NCBI GenBank assembly: GCA_010279815.1
Contig: QEOQ01000114.1
Coordinates: forward strand, 9,212 to 25,637
Reading direction: 5' to 3'
DNA length: 16,426 nucleotides
Source of the DNA: Brachionus plicatilis
Lineage: Eukaryota; Rotifera; Eurotatoria; Ploima; Brachionidae
The first letter of the stretch is position 1. Every line of letters begins with the position of its first letter. The notes beneath the pieces were generated by a model, which saw only the letters and a list, made by a program, of their open reading frames with translations, had not been told where the DNA came from and did not search any database. Shown one piece after another: positions 1 to 7,865 of the stretch. The position numbers were made by a program, and so were the translations under genes.

Positions 1-146
1 TAGTTCAATAAAGGTGATATGGATACTTATTTTTCCCTGGTAAAAAATTTTCTTGAACAAATTTCTTTAAGAAATTTGAAAATTAAATTTATATTTTGGT
101 AACTTTTATAGTTTTATCAAAATAAACTAATTTAAACAAAATAAAA
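1..146 (+). repeat. Left terminal inverted repeat of the MITE
   Basis: Perfect reverse complement of 524-669. Identity stops where the left arm reads AAAAGGGG and the right arm, reverse-complemented, reads AAAAAGGACG. Confidence 0.92.
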
Positions 147-523
147 GGGGTTTGTCTTTAAGAGTCTCTGGAGTAAAATATCCCCAACTCAAAAATTTTC
201 AAAGATACTTTTTTTTACTTATTTTTTGTCTCTTAAAAATATATTAAAAATGCTTAGACCGGAAACATTCGCTTCATTCCTTTAGATATGATCAAAATTT
301 AAAAAACGTAATTAATTTGTTTTTTATTTGTAAAAATTAAAAATTTGGATAACTATTTATCATTTTTTATCATTTATTTATTCATCACTAGAATCAAATT
401 CATTATTTAATATCAATGAATCTTCTCTTTCTAATCTATCCTTATCGCAGTCCAAAAAAAATTTAGAGAGGAGATTTCTTCTCTTTTTATCTAACTGTCC
501 GGGTTTATACTTTTCAACGTCCT

Positions 524-669
524 TTTTATTTTGTTTAAATTAGTTTATTTTGATAAAACTATAAAAGTTACCAAAATATAAATTTAATTTTCAAATTTCT
601 TAAAGAAATTTGTTCAAGAAAATTTTTTACCAGGGAAAAATAAGTATCCATATCACCTTTATTGAACTA
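524..669 (-). repeat. Right terminal inverted repeat of the MITE
   Basis: Perfect reverse complement of 1-146. The flanking host DNA starts at 670 with AAAAGAAAG. Confidence 0.92.
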
Positions 670-877
670 AAAAGAAAGATTCCCGGCTAAAATGTGCCAA
701 AACTTTGATTGATTATAAAGCATGAAAAATTCTATCATATTGAACTAAATTACATAAATTCTAAATCAGCACATTCAAATTTATAAGAATATTTGAAAAA
801 AAAATTGTCTGAGGCATATTTCATATCTTCAACAAGTATTGCCCCATATCCTTTGTTAATGATTTTGTAGAAGAAAA

Positions 878-1309
878 ATGGAAAAAGTGGAGAAGAGCTT
901 CTACTCACTTTATGGACTGGGTTGCAAGCCAAAAATGACAAGTCCTGATTTTTGTCAATCAATATTTAGATATTATCTTGATACGGTTTGGATTGGTGCT
1001 GATAAACTCAGTGAATTTGAAACAAGACAGAATTTGCTCCTAAAAAGAGCACTCGGTATCCAGAAATTTGCAAGATTTAGACCAATGTTAGAGGCCATAA
1101 AAGTAGAAACGATTGAGCAAATTTACTGCAAACATAAGATCTTCTTTCTAAAACAACTTCGTCAAAGTCCTTTGTGTAATAGCCTATTGGTTTTTTTAAA
1201 AGGAAACTATGAACATTTTGACCAAAAAAACTCTTCGTATTGTAGACAGATAAACAACTTAGAAAAGAAAATTTATATCGATACATTCGATTATTATTAT
1301 TATTGTTAA
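878..1309 (+). pseudogene. LINE reverse transcriptase, C-terminal fragment
   Basis: An ATG-initiated frame of 143 codons. The motifs follow the order expected after the palm domain of LINE reverse transcriptases: KSFYSLYGLGCKP (residues 6-18), an SIFRYYLDTVWIGAD segment (28-42), RQNLLLKRALGIQKF (50-64) and an Ile/Lys-rich EQIYCKHKIFFLKQL helix (80-94). The YADD catalytic box and everything before it are missing. The nominal start is probably just an internal Met, since in-frame codons continue back to a TGA at 860. The frame ends in TAA inside a later insertion rather than at its natural stop. It is non-functional as it stands. Confidence 0.72.
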
Positions 1310-1423
1310 ATTAACCTCCATTGAAGGAGAAAGAGTAAAAAAAAAAAAATAAAATAAAATTTAAATATATAAAAAAAGGTAAAAAAAAAACTAATCACCA
1401 ATATTTGTTCCACATTCGATTAT
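1283..1423. other. 129-bp insertion in the LINE flanked by a 12-bp direct repeat
   Basis: ACATTCGATTAT occurs at 1283-1294 and again at 1412-1423; the bases just outside the repeats differ. The offset is exactly 129 bp, so the LINE reading frame is the same on both sides. Removing one repeat plus the 117 bp between them reconnects the frame without the stops at 1307 and 1322. The inserted DNA is A-rich, with an A13 run near 1337 and an A10 run near 1381, and shows no clear terminal inverted repeats. The simplest reading is a small insertion, possibly retroposed, with a 12-bp target duplication. A local duplication with filler DNA is the alternative. Confidence 0.65.
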
Positions 1424-1600
1424 AATACAAAAACGTCAATCTTTATTATTGACCATGTCTTCCTTTGTGCAAACCGAGGCTTGGTGGACTCAATTAAACT
1501 TGTTGTTCAACAACTTAAGATTGAAATGTCACAGAATTTGAATTTTTTTTACTTATTTAATATTCTAAACGACTTTCTAAAAGTAGATTTTTTCACTTAA
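1424..1600 (+). pseudogene. LINE ORF C-terminus after the insertion
   Basis: This is in the same frame as the 878-1309 fragment and open until TAA at 1598-1600. It contains the block NRGLVDSIKLVVQQL (roughly 1472-1516), which resembles the GLVDSI-type tail near the C-terminus of animal LINE ORFs. Its position, frame and following AAAT tail support it as the natural end of the ORF. Confidence 0.65.
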
Positions 1601-1703
1601 TTTTACTTATGTTTTGTACATATCTTGCAACTTAATTAAATTTCTCTTATCTCTTTTTTTTGTGTCTATGATGCTTAATTCATTCAAATAAATAAATAAA
1701 TAA
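1601..1703 (+). repeat. LINE 3' untranslated region and AAAT tail
   Basis: About 85 bases of T-rich DNA after the LINE stop lead into TTCAAATAAATAAATAAATAA. Short tandem A-rich repeats of this kind are a usual 3' terminus for LINEs that lack a plain poly(A) tail. Confidence 0.6.
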
Positions 1704-2319
1704 TTTGCCACCAAAAGTGCGCATATCAGAAGTTTAGCTTAATACGGCTTGAATCGGATTTTTTTATTCTTGTAATTAAAATTTAATTTAATTTTTTTTT
1801 TTCATAAATTATGAAATTTTTTAAAATAATTTTTTATAATATTTTTTTATATTCTACTTTTTTTTCTTTTTTTATTACTTGTCCATGGGACTTTAATTTT
1901 AATATATAATAATAATAGATTTTTGTAACGAATGATTAAGCAGAACTAGTATAAATTAATTACTCAACTCCACGTCTTGCATGATAAAGTTACCAATCAC
2001 AGGAAAACTGTAAAAATACCTTATGTCATACGAGTTGTGCAGCAGCTTAAAGTAAATCTTTTAAGATTTGTATGAACCTTTTATAGAGGTTTTTGAACAA
2101 AATGCTATTTATTGAGCTCTATATTCAGGGATGTTTCGAGGATAAATCAAGGTAAAAATTTTTTTTTTAATTCATTCTCGAATCAATTTGTTTATTTGAT
2201 TCGATTTACGCAAATTAGTTGATGAAACGAAAAAGCATTGTCGAGTTTGTAACTCAGAAATGCGTATGAAACGTTATTTGTATTGTCCAAACAAATGCAA
2301 ACAAAATTAAATATTACTT
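1704..2319. other. Intergenic stretch, no gene seen
   Basis: The sequence is AT-rich with a slightly less biased part at about 1925-2160. A 7-bp stem (AAATCTT/AAGATTT) lies near 2053-2068. No ORF, tRNA or splice-linked exon could be supported. Confidence 0.6.
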
Positions 2320-2411
2320 TCTTTTTTTTCTTTAATTAGCTTTTTATTTTTTCTTTAATTAACTTTTTTTTCTTTAATTAACTTTTTTTTCTTTAATTAG
2401 ATTTTTTTTTA
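2320..2411 (+). repeat. Short T-rich tandem repeat
   Basis: About four copies of a 19-23 bp unit, roughly CTTTAATTAACTTTTTTTT, lie head to tail with small length differences in the T run. They look like a microsatellite or minisatellite formed by slippage. Upstream and downstream DNA is only generally AT-rich. Confidence 0.75.
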
Positions 2412-4807
2412 ATAAAATATCTGCTAGTTTACTAATTTAGATACTTTTTTATTAGAATAGAGTTTTTTTATTAAAATAGCTTATAAATAACAATTTAGCT
2501 TATGTTTTAATAAATTAGAGGTAAATTGTTATATTTTAGAGGTACTTTTTATTAATTTAGAGGTAAGTCAAAAACATATGCCCATAATAAATTACATGCT
2601 ACACTTAGGTATTTTGTATGATGAAACATTATTTTCGAATGTAAATTTTTTGTAAATAACAATTTTCTTCAATTCGAAAAGGTTTTTCTTGTATAAATAG
2701 CTGATACATTATTAACGTATAAAAACTATGTGTCATAGCGCTTTTGTATTTCTATTTAAATTTTTTTCTAATCACGAAGTTATGATATTTAAACTAATCG
2801 AAAGAAAATGTTTAAGATTTTCCTACGCAAAAATAAATTTTAAAAATCTAAAAAAAAACGCCATATTTAAATTTTTTGAATAAAACTCGATTTCATTAGA
2901 CATTTAACATAAAAGAAACAAAATTTTGATTCATGCTTGGTTTAAAATTATTTTTACCTTAGAACGTTGGATTTTTCTTATTTTGAAGCGTTAAGGCCGG
3001 CATGAGTTTTTTAAAACCTGTCTCTTTTTCATTTAATTTATATGTTGGAGCAAAAAACTGAATATTTAATGATTTTTAAATAAAAAACAAGAAAGTTTTT
3101 TTTAATATGAAAATTGATAGGAACCCATTTTTTAATTTTGTTCGTTTAATTTTAGTATTTACTTTAAAAAAAAAAAATTTAGCAATTTGCCTATTAATTT
3201 TTTAGATAATGGAATACCTGGGCGAAAGCCTGAGCGCGTATGTTGAAAAATTTTTGAGGCAAATAAATTAAAAATTTTTATTTAAAAAAAAAAACATAAC
3301 TAAATTTCTAATTCAATTAATGATTTTAAGTTTAAAAAATCTTAAAATATTTTTTAGCATAAATTTAAATATAATTATTAGATCAAAAAATTGTTTCGGC
3401 AATAGTGGTTACTCATCTCAAGCCTATCGATATTGAAAAAAAAATAATGTCTCTTAAACAATATTCATATAATTAAAGATAAATCAATATCTTAAATTTT
3501 CAAAACTCACTAGTTCTCATTAGTCGTAAAAAAATTATTTAGTATTTAGAGACTTTCTTTCTGTCAACTTCTGCAGAAATTCAAATTTTGATTGTTCTCT
3601 CTGTTAAGAAAATAATTAAATTTGCAAAAAATTATCGTCTTTCAATATTTAAATTGTGCAAGTCTAAATTTTAATTTAATAAGTTAAATAAATTAAATAT
3701 CTTTTTTGAAAAGAATGACTAATTTGCTTTTTACCAAAGAACACTCATTTTTTATAATTTACCTGAAAATTGAGAGAGAATTTTTAGAAAAATTACTAAT
3801 GAAATTTAGTAATTTAGTAAAATGTGAGAATCTGATTGAGTCAATACCAAAAACGGAAAAAAGGAGAAAAAAATTATATTTCCATATACAAGTTTGATAT
3901 GCATCTTTTTGATTAATAATTCAATTTAATATTTAATGATATTAATCTGATATTTACAGATTTTATAAAAAAAATTGAATTTATACTATTTTAGTATTCA
4001 TATTATTAAATTTATTATCTAATAATATAATAAAGAGCTGTGACTGCACTAACTACTGTATTGATTAAAATGTATAATATAAATAATTAATAGTTAATAT
4101 GGAAAATTTATTCTAAATCTAATTTATTAATTTATTTATTAGCAAATTCTAACTTTAGATAAATAATTCAATGACTTGACAAAACTGAATTTTGTAATTA
4201 TTTAAAATAAAAAAGAATTACGCACCGACACCAAATTAACTATCAACTCTTGAGTGGCATTTTACCACCTTTTAAAAAATGATTTGTATCCAATTCATGG
4301 TATTAAAAGTATTGATGGCGGCTAGTTCGAGGTCGGTCACTAAACTGTTTTTGTTTACCAGATGCCATGATTTAAAGACTAATTTGAATTCTTATAAATA
4401 TTTTATTCTTTAATTCACAAAGAAAGAAAAGCTCAAAAAAACAACAATAAAATCAAATATATTTAACTACAAAATGATATAACAAATTTGGAGCCTTTTT
4501 CTATGACTTTTAGGATCTAACCATAGAATCAGTTTTAAATTATAAATTAGACTGGCAACTTAAGTTCTAAGCTATTCTAGGACTTTTATTATTTTTATCA
4601 ACAATTAAAAGCGCCAGCCGCTAACAGTATTTTTGCTTTTAGAAAACCGATAAATAATAAATTATTTATTCATTTAATAATTATACTAAATGATCAGTAT
4701 TATAAAAATGAAATTTTAAAATTAAACTTTAGCTTTTACTTCGATAATTGATTAATACATTAAAGATTTTGATATAATTTTGAATTTTTTCAACATATTC
4801 AAGTTTA
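2412..4807. other. Gene-poor AT-rich region
   Basis: No coding region could be supported. A 63-codon frame at 3706-3897 is Lys/Phe/Leu-rich with no family resemblance or splice context. A slightly G+C-richer piece at 4220-4370 contains GTTCGAGGTC, which resembles a Pol III B box, but no tRNA can be folded around it. Otherwise only long A and T runs are seen. Confidence 0.55.
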
Positions 4808-4815
4808 ATTTTTAT
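4808..4815. repeat. Left 8-bp target site duplication
   Basis: ATTTTTAT, identical to 5208-5215 and directly abutting the 13-bp inverted repeat. Confidence 0.85.
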
Positions 4816-5207
4816 CAGACTTGTATAAATGTAGCAAGTCACAAGTCAAGTGCATGTCAAGACTTTGACATGTTTAGAAAATTTTAAAATTATAAGTCAT
4901 AAATTTTCTTATTTTTTTATCTTGTTTAATTCATTTGTTTAATTCTAAAATTTTTTCAAGCACAAATTTTTTTTCGTTTTTATTCATAAATTCACTTAAA
5001 AAGAATGTAACGATTATGTGAATTGTTTAAAAAATCATGTTAGAATTTTTACATTGATAAATATTGATAAATAATATTAATTTTTCCTGAATAAAAAATT
5101 CAAGACTTATTATTTTTTTTATAAATTTTAATTCTTTTCTTAAAATAAGTTAAAGTCCTGACTTGTATTTTTTAAAATTTTGAAACAAGTCAGGTTATAC
5201 AAGTCTG
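4816..5207. mobile_element. 392-bp hAT-like MITE with 8-bp target duplication
   Basis: The element begins CAGACTTGTATAA (4816-4828) and ends with the exact reverse complement TTATACAAGTCTG (5195-5207). Both sides are flanked by ATTTTTAT (4808-4815 and 5208-5215), a perfect 8-bp direct repeat. An 8-bp target duplication with termini starting CAG is characteristic of hAT transposons. Subterminal parts are built from repeated AAGTC-type words in both orientations, typical of transposase-binding repeats. There is no ORF, so it would depend on a transposase from elsewhere. Internal hairpins are at 4853-4872 and 5157-5194. Confidence 0.88.
5157..5194. repeat. Subterminal hairpin in the hAT-like MITE
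   Basis: CCTGACTTGT (5157-5166) pairs perfectly with ACAAGTCAGG (5185-5194) across an 18-base AT-only loop. A similar stem, CATGTCAA/TTGACATG, lies near the left end at 4853-4872. Confidence 0.75.
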
Positions 5208-5215
5208 ATTTTTAT
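5208..5215. repeat. Right 8-bp target site duplication
   Basis: ATTTTTAT, identical to 4808-4815. The duplicated site is AT-rich, but the exact fit to both inverted-repeat ends makes chance unlikely. Confidence 0.85.
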
Positions 5216-5521
5216 AAAATACTTTTTTATAAATTGGCCATAAATAATTAATTGAAGGCAATCTTTTATTTTTTTATTTAGAAAATAGTGTCTTTTTTGT
5301 TTAAATAATCAATAAGACAAAAAGAATTCTCATAAAAAATATCTTTCCTTAAAATCATTAGTTATTTAGCCAAAATTAAAAGATATTTTTGAATTAAATG
5401 TTTAAATTCTAAAAATCCTTTCTTTAAATTGTTTTCTTTTATTTTATGCGGAAAAATTCAATCAGTTAATATTATAAGTGAAAATAAATATTTTTTTTAA
5501 ATTGCTTTTCAAATAAAAAAT
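5216..5521. other. AT-rich spacer, downstream flank of the minus-strand gene
   Basis: No gene is seen. This lies beyond the likely cleavage region of the minus-strand gene that ends at 5589. Confidence 0.5.
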
Positions 5522-5527
5522 TTTATT
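5522..5527 (-). terminator. Possible polyadenylation signal of the minus-strand gene
   Basis: Read on the minus strand this is AATAAA, about 62 nt past the TAG stop at 5589-5591, a normal distance. In DNA this AT-rich the hexamer is common by chance. Confidence 0.4.
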
Positions 5528-5588
5528 TAAATAAACTTTAACAAAAAACTAACAAACAAATTAAAAAAGAATAACAATTGAATAAATA

Positions 5589-7198
5589 CTAGAGGCCTTG
5601 AATTTCTCGCATAGCATTTGGACTAAGCTTTATACAAATGTATCCTTCACTTAGATAAAAATTTGGTCTCAGATCTTGAAGAGAATTTTCGACGGCCAAC
5701 TTTAAACGCTTAACCGAATTCTCAGCATCGTATTCTTTTTGTCTAAGGTGAAAATTCGGGTCATAATTGATCAAATGGAATGGAGTTTTTTTGACTAAAT
5801 TTCCACTTTCATCCTCATTTTCCATTTCTTTGTCAAGGTCTAAATTTGTATCCAAAGTTTTGATGCCTTTAAAACCAAGTTTTGTGACAAATTCCTCCTT
5901 GTTTTCGTCTTTTAAAATTTCTTCTATTGGATTTGTTTCCTCCATTAGCAAATCTAAGCTTGTTGTCGTAAGGGTCATTGTTGTAGTGGTTTGGGTAACC
6001 GACACAACTGGTTTGATTGTTGTAGTAGTACTCGATGTAGTAGTGGTAGTAGTACTAGTAGTAGAAGTTTTCTCTGTAGTTAAATCTCCACTTGTTTCTG
6101 TGTCAGGAATAATCATGATTTTGGGCTGGATTGTTGTAGAACTTTGCTGTAGAGATGTTGTAGTCGAAAAATCTGATTGAGCACTAATCAAAGCCGATGA
6201 TGGCATATTTTCTTCTTTGACAAGATCCGATTCTGTTTGTTTTTGCACAAAAACAGGAAGAATTTTCGACTCTGGGTGAGAATAGCCCCATTGCAAGCAA
6301 TTTAGGCTCAGTGTTTCCAAAGACTTGCACCTCTGGACGATATAATCACTCACCTTGGACTGTTCACTTGAAATTCTGTTCAACACTTGGTTCAATTGGT
6401 CTTGAGATATGGCTTTTCGTTTTGAAAAGATGGCACCCAAATCTTGCAGTGCCTTCGAGTTAGTCTTGGCTATTTGAAAGTTGAGTAGCAAAAATTCCAC
6501 AGTAAGCTTCTTTTCCAAGCTTACGGTCTTTACTTTTTCGACCAAAGCGTCCCTTAGAGTATTCAAGTTAATGTCAAGTGTTTTCATTTCATTAGTTACA
6601 AATGACAATATCTGAGAATTGGTTAGATCCAGCAGTCTGGTCAAAGTCCCATTGTGATGCTCAAGTCTTCTAATATCTTCCATGCTATCTTCAGCAATCT
6701 GGCTTGTGATGAGATCAAGCTCTTTGGAAAGCAAGTCATGGACTTTTTTGAGCGTAGTCTTTGAATTTTCCACCGATACTTGTTTCAACTGTTTGAAAAA
6801 TGCCTCTACCAAAGACCATGCTTGCTTCGAGATTCTCTCCAGGCCTGGCTTGAGATTTGATTCAGCATGATTGAACTGGGCTTCTGTGTGCATTTTTCTT
6901 AGCTCAAGAGCTGACTTGGTCGCCTGAAAACTTGCCACAAGACTTTTTTTCAGACTTCGCTCAAAATCTTTCAAAGTAGATTTGGCATCAGAAAGCTTGG
7001 CAAGATCAAAATTTCCACTCGTTTTGTCTGTGACAAACCGTTCTGCAGCATATTTCCAATTTGGACTGGTGTCTCTACCTTTGAAATATTCAAAACTCTC
7101 TGCATTTTGAGCTTACAATTACCTACTAAGAGTCCTTGAGGGAAAAAGAAATTTTCGTCTGGTGAAAAAGTTTCGTCTTGGTTCTCTGGTCTTGGAAA
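5589..7198 (-). CDS. Helical, Thr-rich (mucin-like) protein; spliced, 5' end incomplete
   Basis: Two exons (7198-7123 and 7078-5589) joined across a 44-nt intron give 521 codons without a start. The splice joins in phase: GTA-G plus GT-AGA. Residues 1-60 are polar and begin FPRPENQDE. Residues 61-290 are mostly amphipathic helix, with heptad-like Leu/Lys/Glu spacing. Residues 330-400 are a Thr/Ser tract with TTTTTT and STTTT runs, the signature of a densely O-glycosylated mucin-like stalk. An acidic linker follows (401-455), then a C-terminal block with LINYDPNFHLRQKEYD and LRPNFYLSEGYICIKL. Only three Cys occur in the last exon's product. A mucin-like tract suggests the secretory route. No ATG precedes exon 2 in frame, so an upstream exon is required. 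I do not recognise the family. Coding status is strongly supported by length and locally higher G+C; function is unknown. Confidence 0.75.
7079..7122 (-). other. 44-nt intron of the Thr-rich protein gene
   Basis: On the minus strand it begins GTAATT and ends TTTCAAAG. Without its removal the upstream frame (FPRPENQDE...) runs into TGA at about 6966-6968, and the downstream frame meets TAA at 7113-7115. Removing it joins the two protein-like frames in phase. A shorter 23-nt alternative ending TGCAG seems too small for an animal intron. Confidence 0.65.
7123..7198 (-). CDS. Exon 2 of the Thr-rich protein gene
   Basis: Seventy-six nt that follow a good acceptor, TCTAATTTTTTTAG, at 7212-7199 on the minus strand. 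It encodes FPRPENQDETFSPDENFF and continues to LLV plus one base. An in-frame TAG forms part of the acceptor, so the exon cannot start earlier in this frame. If the acceptor at 7198 is used, the preceding exon must end in phase 0. Later AG dinucleotides (after CCAAG or ACCAG) would allow other phases. Confidence 0.6.
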
Positions 7199-7355
7199 CT
7201 AAAAAAATTAGACAACAAAAAATTAATTTTTTTTTAATAAACAAACCATTTATTAGTGTAACAAACAAAAGTAAAATTATCAAGACCTTCACTTTAAAAA
7301 ATAAAAGTAAAGACAAAAGTATAATATAAAAAAATGTGATTTTAATTAATTGATG

Positions 7356-7679
7356 TTAAAAATAAATTTTTGATTTTAAAAGTTTAAGCTTATATTCCTT
7401 CGCTTCATTTTGAGGTTTACAAGATTTTTGAAAAGAGAAAATTATACAAATGAGCCTGACTGGTTCGAAAGCTGTGATGGTTAATATACCGTTCGTAAGC
7501 GCAAATACAGCTAGAAAAAGAACGCCATCAAAGCATACTTTAGCTTCATAGTAGTCAAATAAAACCCAGCTAGTTTTAGTTTCATATTTTATACTCTGTG
7601 TGGACTTCAAGGATTTTGATTTTTTTCGAACACGAGGCAAATTTTTTCTCTTTTTTTCAACAATCTCTTGCATATTCAT
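7356..7679 (-). CDS. Possible first exon of the Thr-rich gene, or a separate small membrane protein
   Basis: The frame starts at a true ATG (ATGAATATG) and has 107 codons. Residues 1-25 are strongly basic (VEKKRKNLPRVRKKSKSLK). A hydrophobic stretch at about 48-85 (CFDGVLFLAVFALTNGILT and on) could be one membrane span. The last 20 codons become AT-rich and look like intron. A donor AAA|GTATGC after residue 47 (intron from 7538) is in phase 0 and would join exon 2 at 7198 in frame, but that would remove the membrane segment. Later phase-1 donors (T|GTAAAC, T|GTATAA) would keep it but need a different acceptor. If kept, the product would be a basic-tailed type II membrane protein with a mucin-like outer part. 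The join is inference. Confidence 0.4.
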   Translation of the reverse strand: MNMQEIVEKKRKNLPRVRKKSKSLKSTQSIKYETKTSWVLFDYYEAKVCFDGVLFLAVFALTNGILTITAFEPVRLICIIFSFQKSCKPQNEAKEYKLKLLKSKIYF

Positions 7680-7865
7680 CCTTGGTTTTAGTGTGATTTT
7701 TGCTAGTCATCCTATTATGGTGACTAAGCTAATCTGTCATTAAAAAGTGCACACATTTATTTTAATTGTGAGCGCCTCGAATTACGATTGTCCTGAAAAA
7801 TCAATAGAATTCGAGCTTAGTTCGCGGAAGTGTTTATTCTGCTGGGAACAAGAGACAGACTAGTA
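7680..7865 (-). promoter_or_regulatory. Likely 5' flank / untranslated region of the minus-strand gene
   Basis: The base composition is more balanced than beyond 7870, as expected for promoter or 5' untranslated DNA. On the minus strand it contains TTGATTTTTCAG at about 7803-7792, a good acceptor-like site upstream of the ATG at 7679, so a noncoding 5' exon or trans-splicing is possible. No TATA box with convincing spacing was found. Confidence 0.35.

Larger units (their letters stand above)
1..669. mobile_element. MITE with perfect 146-bp terminal inverted repeats
   Basis: Bases 1-146 are the exact reverse complement of 524-669; I checked the arms base by base and found no mismatch. The outer ends read TAGTTCAATAAAGG and CCTTTATTGAACTA. 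The 377-bp middle (147-523) has no credible ORF, so this is a non-autonomous element. The terminal TA on each side could be a TA target duplication with the element proper at 3-667, which would suggest a Tc1/mariner-like origin. Because TA is self-complementary, this cannot be separated from the repeat itself. The left end coincides with the window edge, so the repeat may extend further left. Identical arms imply recent insertion or strong homogenisation. The superfamily assignment is inference. Confidence 0.88.
878..1703 (+). mobile_element. 5'-truncated LINE (non-LTR retrotransposon) remnant
   Basis: The segment holds the end of a LINE reverse transcriptase ORF (878-1600), a short 3' untranslated region and a terminal AAAT-repeat tail at about 1686-1703. 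The catalytic part of the reverse transcriptase and any endonuclease are absent, which is the usual outcome of incomplete target-primed reverse transcription. The coding part is interrupted by a 129-bp insertion (see 1283-1423). The exact 5' junction is not visible; it lies somewhere near 860-878. No target-site duplication of the LINE itself was identified. LINE assignment is by recognition of the C-terminal motif pattern, not by a database search. Confidence 0.75.

Noticed and set aside
750..962. Minus-strand 70-codon frame next to the LINE, considered as an inverted LINE piece from twin priming
   Set aside because: It overlaps the LINE frame in antisense, and the GYGAILVED segment only faintly resembles an endonuclease domain; there is too little to support it.
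1077..1286. Minus-strand 69-codon frame
   Set aside because: It is antisense to the LINE reverse transcriptase fragment, which has clear family motifs.
2215..2235. TTGATGAAACGAAA, considered as a hammerhead ribozyme core
   Set aside because: The required CTGATGA box, the stem II pairing and the GAAA spacing are not met.
3706..3897. 63-codon frame with internal Met residues
   Set aside because: It has AT-driven Lys/Phe/Leu composition, no motif and no splice context, and lies in gene-poor DNA.
4310..4345. Pol III B-box-like GTTCGAGGTC, considered as a tRNA or SINE head
   Set aside because: No A box at the right distance and no cloverleaf or acceptor pairing.
5767..6180. Plus-strand 137-codon Val-rich frame
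   Set aside because: It is the antisense shadow of the Thr-rich tract (ACN codons read as valine-type codons).
7119..7316. Hydrophobic signal-peptide-like minus-strand frame just upstream of exon 2
   Set aside because: The codon at its start is TTG, no in-frame ATG exists back to the stop at 7347, and the frame passes through an intron-like T-rich acceptor.
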